Positions 8,424-18,526 of a stretch of 64,000 bases of DNA are shown here, piece by piece. This DNA comes from Candidatus Magnetocorallium paracelense (lineage in GTDB: Bacteria > Nitrospirota > Thermodesulfovibrionia > Thermodesulfovibrionales > Magnetobacteriaceae): positions 1-64,000 of the forward strand of contig JAREWP010000101.1 in NCBI GenBank assembly GCA_029001845.1, read 5' to 3'. A program made the translations under genes and the position numbers. The notes beneath the pieces are model-generated. The model was given only the letters and a program-made list of their open reading frames with translations. It ran no database searches and had not been told where the DNA came from. How positions within the stretch are numbered: position 1 is the stretch's first letter; each line of letters opens with the position of its first letter.

Positions 8424-9360
8424 TGTAAAGATTCTCTGTGGATTTTAAATCAGAAGGTAAAAGAGGGGCCAAGGTGTCGATCTTAAAAAGAATTAAAAAC
8501 TGTCTTCCCCTGGCGCTCTCATGTATTTTGGAACACTGGTGTTTTACTTTTTCTTTGTATTTAAAATCTTTATGAAAAAATCCCAGGCGCTCAACCAAAT
8601 CCGGAGAAATCTCAATGGCCTTAATTCTCTTTCCAACCTGTGGATTGAGTTCGGACATAATATCAAGAGCGATGTCAGTTGCAATTCCTGCATCGACCTC
8701 TTTAAAAAAGATCGAAAGGATCACTTGAGAGAAGTGATCCTTTTTAAGTGTTTTAGCAAAAAAGGTATCGGCCTCTTCCATTTTGTTTCTCAATAGAATT
8801 GTATTTAAAAAAAGAATGGAGAGGTCGTTTCTTTTGACTAATGCTACTTTTTTGCCCTTTAGTTCTTTAATATCGGTTATGTCTGAGTCGGATGATACAA
8901 GCAGCATATATTTAACGCTCTTTTTCCCGTCCCTCACAAATCCGATACCGGGCTCGGATTCAATATTCTCTTTAATCTTTAGATATTCCAGCCCCGATGC
9001 ACCACCCATATCAATTTTTCCTTGGTTAAAGTTTTTTACCATAGAATCAAGATCGTTGAAAACATGGGTTTCACTTCTGAAACCGACTTCCTTGGCGAGC
9101 TCCTTTGACCAAATCTCCATTGCAGTTAAGAGATCCTCTTCGCTGACATCTCCTAAAACAAGTTGCTTAATAATATAACCTAAGGAGAATCTGGGTGGGT
9201 CGACCATTTCGGAGATTCCGGCCTCACCAGGAACTGATTTGGCGTTAAGGTACTCTATAGGAAAAAAGAGGAAGAGCCAAAAGAGTAAAAACAGAACCCC
9301 TTTTTTTGTCCGGTTTTTATCGCTTCCGTTACCATCACTATAAATTAGAACAGAAATCAC
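8386..9360 (-). CDS. PhnD-like periplasmic binding protein, paralogue A
   Basis: The 324-residue precursor has a hydrophobic N-terminal segment (LFLLFWLFLFFPIEYLNAKS) after a short basic leader. It then has the same fold as its downstream neighbour. Parallel blocks include FNQGKIDMGGASGLEYLKI, ELKGKKVALVKRNDLSILF, FKEVDAGIATDIA, LNPQVGKRI and SARGRQFLILFK. Most of the length aligns without large gaps, so the pair arose by tandem duplication. The start overlaps the TolC-like gene's stop by four bases (ATGA). The ligand is not known. Confidence 0.8.
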   Translation of the reverse strand: MISVLIYSDGNGSDKNRTKKGVLFLLFWLFLFFPIEYLNAKSVPGEAGISEMVDPPRFSLGYIIKQLVLGDVSEEDLLTAMEIWSKELAKEVGFRSETHVFNDLDSMVKNFNQGKIDMGGASGLEYLKIKENIESEPGIGFVRDGKKSVKYMLLVSSDSDITDIKELKGKKVALVKRNDLSILFLNTILLRNKMEEADTFFAKTLKKDHFSQVILSIFFKEVDAGIATDIALDIMSELNPQVGKRIKAIEISPDLVERLGFFHKDFKYKEKVKHQCSKIHESARGRQFLILFKIDTLAPLLPSDLKSTENLYNEYRILKNKKKE

Positions 9361-10775
9361 TCGCTTATCGCTTTTACAACCTTATTACCAATTACAAAGT
9401 TAAGTTGTGCAAGTTTTTCGGCATGCTCATAGAGAGCTCTTAAATGTTGAGCATTAATAAAAGACTCCAGTAATTGCGCTTTAATAACGTCCTCTGTCTC
9501 TACTAACTCGTGCTGATAGGCTCGATTATTGAGCTTCCTGCTCTCAAACGCTGCGTTAAGGGCTTCCTCTGTCGCGCTGATCTGACCTTTAGAACGTCTT
9601 ATTTGCAGGAATATGCTCTTGATCTGAAGGGCCAACCCCTCTTTGAGAAGTACTTCCTGATGCTTTATTTTCTTTAAACGCGCTTTTGCTTCATTTATCT
9701 CGTTAACTGTTCGAAGCCCATTAAACAATGGCAGTTCGAATGCAAGACCTATGCTCCAAGACCTTTTATTATTGCTGTTAACCAATCCGTCGTTATAGGA
9801 ATTCTCGATATGTGAAAGATTGCCTGTAAAAGCTATCATAGGGAAATGGCCGCTCCTGGCTTCTTTTATCTTTGCTTCCGTTGCCTCTATACCCAGTTGA
9901 AGACTCTTCCAGTCAGGATTGAATCGATATGCTTCAGTCACAAGATTTGACATCTCTCCATGAAAGGGGTTATAGGGGATATTGTTTTCCAAAGGCGTTA
10001 CCGTGCTGTTCCACTCCAGTCCCATGGCGTTGGCCAATGCTGATTGCGACAGTTCTTCGTTTGATTTCAACATTTCAAGCATCGAGCGCATGCTCGATAC
10101 AATAACCTGTGTTTCCAGGTAATCGGTCTTTTTCACACTGCCTGAACCGGCTTTGTAAAGACTTTCTGTAAGCTCGAGCGTTATTTCAAACCGTTCAAGT
10201 GTTTCCTGACCTATTTTTTTGAGTTCCGATGAAAGTACGGAACCGTAATACATGCGCTTGACATCGTAAACAACCTGAAGGTCTGTTCGTCTCAATGTTT
10301 CGCCGGCGACTTTTACTCCTATCTCAGCCTGTTTTGTAATAGCGGAGCGTTTTCCGAAAGTATAAACAGGGTATACAAGGTCCATAGAGGTGAAAAGCGT
10401 GTCTCTGCCCATGAGTTTGATATCTCTCTCGTCTATCGGGATGTCCATGCCAAAGAGATTAAAGCTTTCCGATGGGAATATAAAGTTCGGGGCCTCGTCT
10501 CTCCTGGAAGCCGATGAGACCATGGTTAGTTGAGGCCAATAGGAAGATAGGGCCTGCCTGTGCTGCGATTCGGCTATTTCAATGGAAGCAAGGGATACCT
10601 GACGATGTCTGTTTTTTTCGAGAGCGATGGTCAGGCATTCGTTAAGTGACAGAGTAGGGGAGTGATCCTTTTTGCTTTCTTTTTTTAGTTCTTCCGCTCC
10701 TGTTATGGTAATAGTAAATGTGTTCAACAGTAAAAATAATACAGCGCATATAACATATCCAGATGACTTAAACAT
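9357..10775 (-). CDS. TolC-family outer-membrane channel protein
   Basis: The 472-residue protein has a signal peptide (about 1-27) and two OEP repeats: LSLNECLTIALEKNR at the start of the mature protein, an alpha-helical barrel portion with ELSQSALANAMGL, a second half beginning LVTEAYRFNPDW, and a late SIGLAFELPLFNG. TolC proteins form the outer-membrane end of tripartite export systems. No inner-membrane pump or membrane-fusion protein is encoded nearby. It heads the operon that continues with the two PhnD-like proteins and the sensor kinase. A ribosome site (AAAGGAGGAACAT) precedes the start. Confidence 0.85.
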   Translation of the reverse strand: MFKSSGYVICAVLFLLLNTFTITITGAEELKKESKKDHSPTLSLNECLTIALEKNRHRQVSLASIEIAESQHRQALSSYWPQLTMVSSASRRDEAPNFIFPSESFNLFGMDIPIDERDIKLMGRDTLFTSMDLVYPVYTFGKRSAITKQAEIGVKVAGETLRRTDLQVVYDVKRMYYGSVLSSELKKIGQETLERFEITLELTESLYKAGSGSVKKTDYLETQVIVSSMRSMLEMLKSNEELSQSALANAMGLEWNSTVTPLENNIPYNPFHGEMSNLVTEAYRFNPDWKSLQLGIEATEAKIKEARSGHFPMIAFTGNLSHIENSYNDGLVNSNNKRSWSIGLAFELPLFNGLRTVNEINEAKARLKKIKHQEVLLKEGLALQIKSIFLQIRRSKGQISATEEALNAAFESRKLNNRAYQHELVETEDVIKAQLLESFINAQHLRALYEHAEKLAQLNFVIGNKVVKAISE

Positions 10776-10799
10776 GTTATGTTCCTCCTTTTAAAGTTT

Positions 10800-11259
10800 G
10801 TAACGATTCAGGTATTCAGTCTATACACCTAACCCGGTAAGCGGTCACCAAACAGGTTTAAGGAATTTCGAAGAAATTCCCTTCAAGTCTCCTCTCCCCC
10901 TTCAAAGGGGGAGAGGGAGTTTAAAACGCTGCTTTAGCAGCTTAACCCGGATTATCACAGATTGAGGTATAATTTGAAACTCCGGCTCCGTTGAATTTTC
11001 GTAATGCTACTAGTTTAGTTTATTTTCAAGGCTATTGTAAATAACAGGTGTCAGGACTCTGTATATTTAAAGAGGTTATCTGAGATTTTCATATTATCAG
11101 TGATTTGAAGGATTTCCCGGTAGCACCTGCCAATAATGACAGTGTTTTGTTTGTGGATTACATTCCTTTTAGGTTGATTTTTTGCAGCTCTTCTGATATT
11201 CTTTATATTTCGTAACGAATCAGGTTTATTGCCTTCAGCCTTGTACCTGAGTAGTTACG
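10800..11259. repeat. repeat-rich 514-bp gap with GTAAC-type ends (family B) between divergent operons
   Basis: GTAACGATTCAGG at 10800 and CCTGAGTAGTTAC at 11247-11259 are inverted relatives of the ends of the elements at 14120-14265 and 20504-20655. A second inward copy, GTAACGAATCAGG at 11212, makes a mini-element of 48 bp with the same right end. The G-rich palindrome copy 2 lies inside. Promoters for the two divergent operons must lie in this gap, but I could not pick them with confidence. Confidence 0.55.
10886..10920. repeat. G-rich palindromic repeat, copy 2
   Basis: CTCTCCCCCTTCAAAGGGGG and the following GAGAGGGAGT form a strong palindrome, nearly identical to copy 3 at 37218-37252. 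Confidence 0.75.
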
Positions 11260-11289
11260 ATAATTTATTAAAAGACGAAGAGGAGCACC

Positions 11290-13101
11290 GTGGAATTACT
11301 TAAGTTCGCCGACGAGATAGAAGAGGAAAACGGTCATAAAGTCGATTCATGGAAGATAATGATCGCCGACGACGAGCAGGGGATCCATGATATTACAAAA
11401 ATGGCCTTAAAAGATGTGTTTTTCAAAGGCAAGGACCTGAGTTTTGTTAGTGCTTATTCCGGCAGCGAGGCAATGCAGTTAATTAAGGATAATCCCGATA
11501 TCGCTCTGGTGCTTTTGGATATTGTCATGGAAGACGACGACAGCGGGCTCCAGGTGACGAAGTATATACGTGACACATTACAGAACAGATCGGTGAGGAT
11601 AATTTTCAGAACCGGACAACCGGGATATGCACCGGAAGATGAAGTTGTTCTCAATTATGACATAAACGACTATAAGACTAAAAGCGAACTGACAACTGAA
11701 AAACTGTTCACTGCCGTTATATGCGCAGTACGGTCATACAGCGAACTGATAGAAAAAGAAGAACTTGTCATATCCAAAGATAAGTTGCTGTTTTCACTGG
11801 ATTTATTAAAAAGAGCTGTGGAAACAATGGATTTGGGCATAACAATCACAAACATTGAAGGCGACATTATTTATATGAATAAAGCAGAGGCGCAAATGCA
11901 CGGTTACTCGGCAGATGAATTAATTGGCCGTGACGTGAGTGTTTTGGCCCCGTTAAACAGAAAAGATACATTACCTTTAAAAGAGATGCTTAAAAACGAT
12001 GTGTGCAAGCGCGAGAGCGTAAATATGCATAAAAATAAATGGTCTTTTCCTGTTCAGTTGATGTCTACTGTTGTTCGAAACGACGAAGAACTGCCTATTG
12101 CGATTATAACCAGTTGCGAAGACATTACAGAGCGGAAACGAATGGAAGAAGAGCTGAAACAGATTAACGAGAATCTTGACGAACTCGTAAGGGAGCGTAC
12201 AAGTCAGTTAGCTGATGCGAATGAACAGTTAAAACAGGAGATTGTGGAGCGTAAGAAGGCGGAAAATAAAAAACAGGAACTTTTCGAAAAACTGGAACAT
12301 ACCCATGAAGAACTGAAGCAAAGTCAGGATCAGTTGATACAGTCCGAAAAAATGGCTTCACTTGGACAATTGGTTGCCGGTATCGCGCATGAGATTAATA
12401 ATCCTTTAGGATTTGTCAATTCCAGTATGGGGAACCTCCAAAAATTTATATCCAGAATCTTTGGTCTGCTCGACGCTTATGAAGAAATAGAACTCCCCAA
12501 AGAGAGCAGAACTGCCATAATAAGGCATAAAGAGGAGATAAATTTTGATTATGTCAAGGAGAGAGTCCTTATAATTATAGAACGATCAAAAGACGGCATA
12601 GACAGAATCAAGAAAATTATTCTGGACTTAAAGACATTTTCAAGATTAGACGCTGCTGATTTAATCGATACCGATATCAATGAATCGATAGATATTACGC
12701 TAAACATGCTGTATCATGAATTTAAGGACAGAGTCGAAATTGTTAAAGAGTACGGTGATATTCCTCTTGTCAGGTGCTATAGTGCGAAATTGAATCAGGT
12801 GCTTATGAATCTCCTGATAAACGCCTGCCAGGCGATAGATGGTAAAGGAGAGATCAGAATAAAAACGGCTGTCAAAGACGATACGATCAGGATCGATATC
12901 AGTGATACAGGTAAGGGAATACCGGAAGAACTGCAAAAAAAGATATTCGACCCCTTTTTTACGACAAAACCTGTTGGAAAAGGCACCGGTCTGGGCCTTT
13001 CAATCAGCCATAAAATCGTCAGGGAACACAAAGGAGAACTCCTTGTTCACAGTGTGGAAGGGGAGGGTACTACCTTTATTATTAAGATACCTGTGAAATG
13101 A
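11290..13101 (+). CDS. hybrid REC-PAS-histidine kinase
   Basis: This 603-residue cytoplasmic protein begins with a receiver domain (about 20-150, phospho-acceptor Asp77 in VLLDIVMED). It continues with a PAS domain (about 170-285), a long coiled coil (285-355), a dimerisation domain with His367 in [13 protein letters not shown], and an ATPase domain (N box [10 protein letters not shown]1 DTGKGIP, G2 [10 protein letters not shown]). The receiver shares long stretches, including FRTGQPG and [10 protein letters not shown], with that of the REC/HD-GYP protein at 4083. I use a GTG start preceded by GAAGAGGAG at suitable spacing. It is divergent from the TolC-PhnD-kinase operon. Likely it takes a phosphate at its receiver and relays to an unseen regulator. 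Confidence 0.85.
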   Translation: MELLKFADEIEEENGHKVDSWKIMIADDEQGIHDITKMALKDVFFKGKDLSFVSAYSGSEAMQLIKDNPDIALVLLDIVMEDDDSGLQVTKYIRDTLQNRSVRIIFRTGQPGYAPEDEVVLNYDINDYKTKSELTTEKLFTAVICAVRSYSELIEKEELVISKDKLLFSLDLLKRAVETMDLGITITNIEGDIIYMNKAEAQMHGYSADELIGRDVSVLAPLNRKDTLPLKEMLKNDVCKRESVNMHKNKWSFPVQLMSTVVRNDEELPIAIITSCEDITERKRMEEELKQINENLDELVRERTSQLADANEQLKQEIVERKKAENKKQELFEKLEHTHEELKQSQDQLIQSEKMASLGQLVAGIAHEINNPLGFVNSSMGNLQKFISRIFGLLDAYEEIELPKESRTAIIRHKEEINFDYVKERVLIIIERSKDGIDRIKKIILDLKTFSRLDAADLIDTDINESIDITLNMLYHEFKDRVEIVKEYGDIPLVRCYSAKLNQVLMNLLINACQAIDGKGEIRIKTAVKDDTIRIDISDTGKGIPEELQKKIFDPFFTTKPVGKGTGLGLSISHKIVREHKGELLVHSVEGEGTTFIIKIPVK

Positions 13102-13126
13102 AGAAGTAAAGTAATGTCTCATAAAG

Positions 13127-13158
13127 CACACGTTCAGGTCCGAAAACCTGAACGTGTG
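13127..13158. terminator. hairpin terminator between convergent genes
   Basis: CACACGTTCAGGT and ACCTGAACGTGTG pair perfectly over 13 bp around a six-base loop. It lies between the ends of the convergent kinase and PstS-like genes, so it could serve both. The following T run is weak. Confidence 0.65.
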
Positions 13159-13231
13159 TATCTATTCATCTTTATTCGGTACGTTACATAACCAACCTGG
13201 CAAACCGGTATGAAATAACGAAAATTTTGAT

Positions 13232-14077
13232 TTACATCCTTCCTTTATAGGCGGATTTCAGATTCATCCCCTCAGCTAAATTAACCGTACCCTGAGCAGC
13301 GATAACCTCCTGCCCGTACGGGCTTAACGCATAATCTATAAATTGTCTGACTTGGTCGCTCATTTCCTGCCTGGTTACGATATAAAGAGGGCGGTAAAAA
13401 GGATAAGTTCCGGCCATGATGTTCTCCTTTGTAGGTGCGATTCCGTCGACTTTTAATCTCTTAATTCCTTTACGTCTTTGGGCGCTTGAGTTACCGCTTG
13501 CTCCAAAAGCATTGATGTCTCTTGAAACCTCCACTTCAATGGGGCCGGTGCTTTTTCTAACTTCAGCGTTGGAAGTAAATTCCTGGTCGGGATTTCCAAA
13601 CACCAGCTCTCTTAGTGTCAATCCCACGCCGCTGATCTTTCCCTTTCTGATCAATAATTTTATAGGGGCCTCAGGAGCTTCCAGTTCTTTCCAGTTTGTA
13701 ATCGCGCCTGTAAATATATCTTTTATCTGTTGAGTCGTTATATTATCGACAGGGCTGTCTTTATGAACAATAAAGACAATGGCGTCCCATGCAACATGGT
13801 GCATAAGTGTGTTGTTCTCTTCCGGTCTGTCCAGTTTGAATCTGCAGGCGCCGCCTATATCGGTCTTAGCTGCCGCTGTAAGTCTTATTCCCTTTGTTGC
13901 ACCGCCTCCCTTCAGGTTAATCGTTGTTCCGGTTTTAGCTTTATATGCAGAGGCCAGTTCCTTCATAAAAGCTTTTTTGGAAATTCCGCACCCTGCCCAC
14001 TGAAGCTCTTCAGCCTCTGCGCAAAGAGGAAAGAGAAACAAAATTAATGAAAAGAGTAAAAGTCGTTTTTTAATCAT
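13232..14077 (-). CDS. PstS-like phosphate-binding periplasmic protein
   Basis: The 281-residue precursor has a signal peptide (about 1-22, ending SLILFLFPLCAEAEE). The mature protein has a PstS-type fold: ELQWAGCGIS, AYKAKTGTTINLKGGGATKG, DIGGACRF, then IVFIVHKDSPVDNIT and IKDIFTGAITNWKEL, the block that is diagnostic of the family. A late SPYGQEVIAAQG is also typical. The start is set by a strong AAGGAGGT. No pstCAB genes are present, so as with the nearby PhnD-like proteins it may sense rather than feed a transporter, or serve a pump encoded elsewhere. Confidence 0.85.
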   Translation of the reverse strand: MIKKRLLLFSLILFLFPLCAEAEELQWAGCGISKKAFMKELASAYKAKTGTTINLKGGGATKGIRLTAAAKTDIGGACRFKLDRPEENNTLMHHVAWDAIVFIVHKDSPVDNITTQQIKDIFTGAITNWKELEAPEAPIKLLIRKGKISGVGLTLRELVFGNPDQEFTSNAEVRKSTGPIEVEVSRDINAFGASGNSSAQRRKGIKRLKVDGIAPTKENIMAGTYPFYRPLYIVTRQEMSDQVRQFIDYALSPYGQEVIAAQGTVNLAEGMNLKSAYKGRM

Positions 14078-14119
14078 AATGCAGACCTCCTTGGTTTTGC
14101 TATACAGAAATGAAAAATG

Positions 14120-14265
14120 GTAACTACTCAGTAGATAGGCTTATGACTATCAGGTATGAACAAAAACATCGGTAAAATATTATGCCTTAAAGTTGGCCGA
14201 GGAGCCGAGAATATTCATTATTGGTTTCAGCCTTCAGTCTTCAGCCTAAACACCTAAGTAGTTAC
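14120..14265. repeat. MITE-like element with GTAACTACTCAG ends, family B, copy 1
   Basis: GTAACTACTCAG at 14120-14131 and CTAAGTAGTTAC at 14254-14265 are inverted ends with one mismatch. The interior next to the right end holds CAGCCTTCAGTCTTCAGCC. The element at 20504-20655 has the same ends and length but a different middle. With flanking AT-rich DNA it fills the 305-bp gap. Confidence 0.65.
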
Positions 14266-14382
14266 GAAAAAGAGTGGTTTTTCTGTTTTCATCTTCTAAA
14301 TAATATGGTTTCCAAGTGACTCTTGTCAATGATTATTATGAGTAATACATTTAGACAGGCAAGGGAGCGCTAACCGTTTTCT

Positions 14383-15234
14383 TTAGATTTCTTCTAACTC
14401 CTCCATTGTTAACCCCGTAAACCTGAGAATTTTATCTTTCGGCTCTCCGCCTTTTTTCATCTCCCTTGCTATTTCCAGGTCTTTCTCTCTTCTCCCCTCA
14501 ACTTTACCTTCAACTCTCCCTTCTTCGTAAGAGGTATCGATAACTCCTTTCAGGTCTCTGTATACTTTCAGGCTCTCTTCATATTCAGCCAACTGCTTCT
14601 CGTCAAAACCGGCTATCTCGGCTCTCCTGAATCCCTGTAAAAATATCTCCTCCCTGAATATATCAGGTATCTTATCGAACTCTTCAAGATGCTTTAAAAA
14701 ATAGAGCCACTTGTCAAAGTGCGTTTCCAGCGCCTCTTCGTTCTTGTTAAACCTGGGCATCTCTATAAATATATAAGTCAGTTTATCGTAAAAAACCTGA
14801 CAATACTGATCCTTCAACTGTACATTGCTGATATAACCCTTCTTCTCCCTGTCGTCATCAAAAGTAAAGTCCAGTAGGGCCACACAGTAGATCGGAGTCA
14901 GCTTAAAATCCCAGTCCTCCTTTTCAGCCTGCTCCCTGATGGGAAAGGTCGTATAAAACACTGCCCTGTCTTTAAAAAATCTTATCTTCGCCTTCTGCAT
15001 TTCAACTATAAATCGGTCACCCCTCTCGCTCTCGCAGTGTATATCAAAGATGGCTTTTCTCTCTGTTTCGATATTCCCCTGCTGCTCCAAATTCTTAAAG
15101 GATAAATCTTTGATTCTGTGTACGGGAGGCAGGAGCTCATTGAGAAAATCTATCAGTAAATCCTTACTCGCCTCCTCTCCAAAGAGCTTCTTAAAGCCGA
15201 AATCGGTATAGGGGTTTATATATTTCGCCTTCAT
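14383..15234 (-). CDS. Rpn/PD-(D/E)XK nuclease family transposase-like protein
   Basis: The 283-residue protein starts with YINPYTDFGFKKLFGEEASKDLLIDFLNELLP, split here only for description: the YTDFGFKKLFG block is the hallmark of the PF12784/Rpn family. The nuclease core follows with DIHCESERGDRFIVEMQ, which supplies the D...E-x-Q residues of the PD-(D/E)XK site. Repeated GKVEGR-type motifs and a final LTGLTMEEL-like tail are also usual. Such proteins promote DNA cleavage and recombination in vivo. A decayed fragment of a second copy lies at 23090-23262, so the gene has been mobile or duplicated here. Confidence 0.85.
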   Translation of the reverse strand: MKAKYINPYTDFGFKKLFGEEASKDLLIDFLNELLPPVHRIKDLSFKNLEQQGNIETERKAIFDIHCESERGDRFIVEMQKAKIRFFKDRAVFYTTFPIREQAEKEDWDFKLTPIYCVALLDFTFDDDREKKGYISNVQLKDQYCQVFYDKLTYIFIEMPRFNKNEEALETHFDKWLYFLKHLEEFDKIPDIFREEIFLQGFRRAEIAGFDEKQLAEYEESLKVYRDLKGVIDTSYEEGRVEGKVEGRREKDLEIAREMKKGGEPKDKILRFTGLTMEELEEI

Positions 15235-15421
15235 ATTGATTTAATTATACCATAAGCAGGTCGGAGGGAGCTGATTTAACATCATGGTGCGTTTTGCTAT
15301 GTTTGCGGCATAATCACATATACGTTCCAGGAGTGATAATTTTGTAGGGATTGAATGAAAAAAGCTGAACTTATGATATATTATTATAATAATAAAAAAA
15401 AGGTGAGCATTTAGCTGGATA

Positions 15422-17593
15422 ATGAATATCGAGATTCAGGGACATTTAGAGAGAATTACCTTTGTTAATAAAGAAAACGGGTTTACTGTCGCTAAGTTGA
15501 TCCCTAAGGGACAGAAAAACGTTGTAACGATTACAGGAAATATGCCATCTGTTAATGCCGGTGAATTTCTCAGTCTGAGTGGTTCATGGAGTAATCATCC
15601 AAGGTTTGGAAAGCAGTTTAAGGTGGAGTCGTACAGGTCCATTATACCTGCTACGGCAAAGGGAATCGAAAAATATCTCGGTTCCGGTATGATCAGGGGG
15701 ATTGGCCCGGTTATGGCGAAACGTCTGGTCCAAAAGTTTGGGACAGAGACGATAGATATAATCGAAAAGTCGATAACAAGATTGAGCGAGGTCGAAGGCA
15801 TAGGTGAAAAACGGATAGAGATGATTAAAAACGCCTGGGAAGAGCAAAAGGAGATTAAAGATGTCATGCTCTTTCTTCAGGGGCACGGAGTGAGCCCTGC
15901 ATATGCGGCTAAGATATTCAAAGAGTACGGGAGCAATGTAATCGAGATTGTAAGGGAAAATCCCTATCGTCTGGCCTCGGATATTTTTGGCATCGGATTC
16001 CTAAGTGCTGACAGAATAGCAAAAAATCTTGGAATACGCAAAGATTCGAAAATACGGGCAGAGGCCGGAATTTTATATGTATTACAACAACTTACGGCAG
16101 AAGGTCATGTGTACTATCCATTTGAAGAGTTAGTCGCTGAGTGCAGGAAAATACTTGATACAGAGGCGGAGATAATTAAAAAAGCCATAAACGTTCTTGT
16201 ATCCGAAAAGAAACTTGTTTATGACTGGATGCTTTCGTCAAGTGAGAAAAAGAGAATTTATCTTGCAAGGTTATTTGTTGCAGAAAAAGGGATTGCCGAT
16301 AATCTTCTCCGATTGTCCAAAGAGAAACACAAATTAAAAATCAGGGATATCGACAGAGCTGTCAGGTGGTCAAGCTCGATGCAGGGCATTACTCTTGCTG
16401 CAAATCAGAAAGAAGCCGTTAATGCCGCTTTTTGTGAAAATGTACTTGTCATAACAGGCGGTCCCGGGACAGGTAAGACGACGATTATTAATACTATCAT
16501 CAGGATATTTGAACATAACGGCGCCAAAGTCATGCTTGCCGCTCCTACCGGCAGGGCTGCAAAGAGAATGTCCGAAGCCACAAGTCATGAAGCAAGGACG
16601 ATACACCGCCTACTTGAGTTCAGCCCCAAGGCGGGAGGGTTTAAAAAGAAGGAAGACAACCGGTTAAAGGCCGATTTGATTATAATCGACGAGACCTCTA
16701 TGGTGGATACATCGTTGATGTATCATCTGCTTAAGGCTGTGCCTGTCGGGGCCGTGCTGATTTTTGTCGGCGATATCGATCAACTTCCATCTGTGGGGCC
16801 TGGAAATGTGTTAAGGGACATTATTGATTCTCATATTGTAAAAACATGTGTGCTTGATTTAATATTCAGACAATCGGAGGAGAGTCTTATCGTTTTAAAC
16901 GCCCATAAGATCAATCGTGGAGAGAAACCAAAGACTTCTTTTGAAAAGGGAAGACCCCAGGATTTTTATTTTTATGACATAGATGACCCTCAGGAAATAG
17001 TCGAGAAGATCAAGGTGTTATGCAGCAAAAAAATTCCCGATACCTTCGGGTTCGATCCTGTAGAAGATATTCAGGTTTTAACTGCCATGCACAGGGGTGC
17101 AATCGGGGCCTCTAATTTGAATGTTGAACTTCGCAATGCGTTGAATCCCGATGGTGATGAACTAAACAGGGGAGGGCAGTTATTCAGAAGCGGTGATAAG
17201 GTGATGCAGGTTGTAAACAATTATGACAAAGAGGTTTATAACGGAGATATGGGCAGAATTTTATCTATAGACAACGAGAATATGGAAATCAGAGTAAGCT
17301 TTGAAGGTAAAACAGTAAGTTATGACTTTATCGATACAGATGAACTTGTTCCGGCATATGCCATTTCCGTGCATAAATCTCAGGGGAGTGAATATCCTGT
17401 TGTGATTATGCCTGTTCATACGCAACATTATCTTTTACTTCAAAGAAATCTTCTTTATACGGGAATGACAAGGGGAAAGAAGCTGGTCTTGTTACTTGGA
17501 ACAAAAAAGGCGCTCCATATAGCAATCAATAATAATAAACCGATGGAGAGGTTTACTTATTTAAAAGAGAGGCTTAGGAAAGGATTAAAATAA
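15422..17593 (+). CDS. recD2: RecD2-type ATP-dependent DNA helicase
   Basis: This 723-residue protein matches the RecD2 plan. It has an N-terminal OB-like domain (NIEIQGHLERITFVNKENGF), helix-hairpin-helix repeats at about 85-190 (GIGPVMAKRL, VEGIGEKRIE, FGIGFLSADRIA), Walker A GGPGTGKTT near 345, Walker B LIIIDETSMVD, and the late SF1B motif YAISVHKSQGSEYP. RecD2 proteins are 5'-3' helicases that act alone, without RecBC. The stop codon TAA directly abuts the next gene's ATG, so the two form an operon. Full length with no odd features. Confidence 0.9.
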   Translation: MNIEIQGHLERITFVNKENGFTVAKLIPKGQKNVVTITGNMPSVNAGEFLSLSGSWSNHPRFGKQFKVESYRSIIPATAKGIEKYLGSGMIRGIGPVMAKRLVQKFGTETIDIIEKSITRLSEVEGIGEKRIEMIKNAWEEQKEIKDVMLFLQGHGVSPAYAAKIFKEYGSNVIEIVRENPYRLASDIFGIGFLSADRIAKNLGIRKDSKIRAEAGILYVLQQLTAEGHVYYPFEELVAECRKILDTEAEIIKKAINVLVSEKKLVYDWMLSSSEKKRIYLARLFVAEKGIADNLLRLSKEKHKLKIRDIDRAVRWSSSMQGITLAANQKEAVNAAFCENVLVITGGPGTGKTTIINTIIRIFEHNGAKVMLAAPTGRAAKRMSEATSHEARTIHRLLEFSPKAGGFKKKEDNRLKADLIIIDETSMVDTSLMYHLLKAVPVGAVLIFVGDIDQLPSVGPGNVLRDIIDSHIVKTCVLDLIFRQSEESLIVLNAHKINRGEKPKTSFEKGRPQDFYFYDIDDPQEIVEKIKVLCSKKIPDTFGFDPVEDIQVLTAMHRGAIGASNLNVELRNALNPDGDELNRGGQLFRSGDKVMQVVNNYDKEVYNGDMGRILSIDNENMEIRVSFEGKTVSYDFIDTDELVPAYAISVHKSQGSEYPVVIMPVHTQHYLLLQRNLLYTGMTRGKKLVLLLGTKKALHIAINNNKPMERFTYLKERLRKGLK

Positions 17594-18526
17594 ATGAATG
17601 AATTTATTCCTGCATATTTAAAATTTACAGAGAGGGATTTTATTTTAAAAGTCGAAGAAGCGGAAGATTGTCTTAAAAGATGCCGGCTTTGCCCCAGGGA
17701 GTGCGGTGTTGACAGATTTCTGTCAAATGGTGGATATTGCGGAATCGGATCGCTTCCCTTTATTTCAAGCTTTGGTCCACACTTTGGCGAGGAGAGTCCT
17801 CTTTCCGGAAGGAGAGGTTCAGGTACTGTTTTTTTTGCACGATGTAATTTGGGATGCATATTCTGCCAAAACTACAGTATAAGCCACATGGGAGAGGGTA
17901 TGGAATTATCTTGTGAAAGACTCGCCGCTATTATGACGGATTTACAGGAATCTGGCTGCCACAACATAAATCTCGTAACCCCTACTCATCAGGTTCCCAT
18001 GATACTCAGGTCTCTTTTATACGCTCTTAAAAGAGGACTTACCATTCCCATCGTTTATAACTGCGGGGGGTATGAGTCTGTTGAAGTACTCAAAATACTT
18101 GACGGTATTATCGATATCTACATGCCTGATTTTAAGTATTTCGACTCCCGTTACGGACAGAAATACTCTCTGGTGGAGAACTATAAAGAGATTGCATCCG
18201 ATGCAATAAAGGAGATGCACAGACAGACCGGAGACCTTATTACTGACAAACAGGGGCTTGCGCAAAGAGGGCTCCTTTTGAGACATCTGGTAATGCCTGA
18301 TAATATCGGAGGAAGCAGAGAGTTGGTGGATTTTATAGCAGATGAAATTTCGACAGATACATATATCAATATTATGGATCAGTATCACCCTTGTTACAAA
18401 GCAATGGAAGAGCCTGCAATAAACAGACGGATTACAAAGAAGGAGTATATTGAAATCCTCGAATATGCTGTGAACAGGGGATTGACAAGAATCGATAAGG
18501 CAGAGCTCAGATTGCGTTTTTTATAA
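17594..18526 (+). CDS. radical SAM protein, PflA-like (COG1313 type)
   Basis: The 310-residue protein has a cysteine-rich front (CRLCPRECGVDR, GYCGIG) and then the radical SAM signature CNLGCIFCQN. This is the classic CxxxCxxC motif that binds the 4Fe-4S cluster and SAM. The arrangement is that of the large group annotated as putative pyruvate-formate-lyase activating enzymes, whose true substrates are mostly unknown. Typical later blocks are NLVTPTHQVP, YNCGGYES and DIYMPDFKY. It is translated directly after RecD2 and overlaps the convergent phosphoesterase gene by six bases. Confidence 0.85.
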   Translation: MNEFIPAYLKFTERDFILKVEEAEDCLKRCRLCPRECGVDRFLSNGGYCGIGSLPFISSFGPHFGEESPLSGRRGSGTVFFARCNLGCIFCQNYSISHMGEGMELSCERLAAIMTDLQESGCHNINLVTPTHQVPMILRSLLYALKRGLTIPIVYNCGGYESVEVLKILDGIIDIYMPDFKYFDSRYGQKYSLVENYKEIASDAIKEMHRQTGDLITDKQGLAQRGLLLRHLVMPDNIGGSRELVDFIADEISTDTYINIMDQYHPCYKAMEEPAINRRITKKEYIEILEYAVNRGLTRIDKAELRLRFL

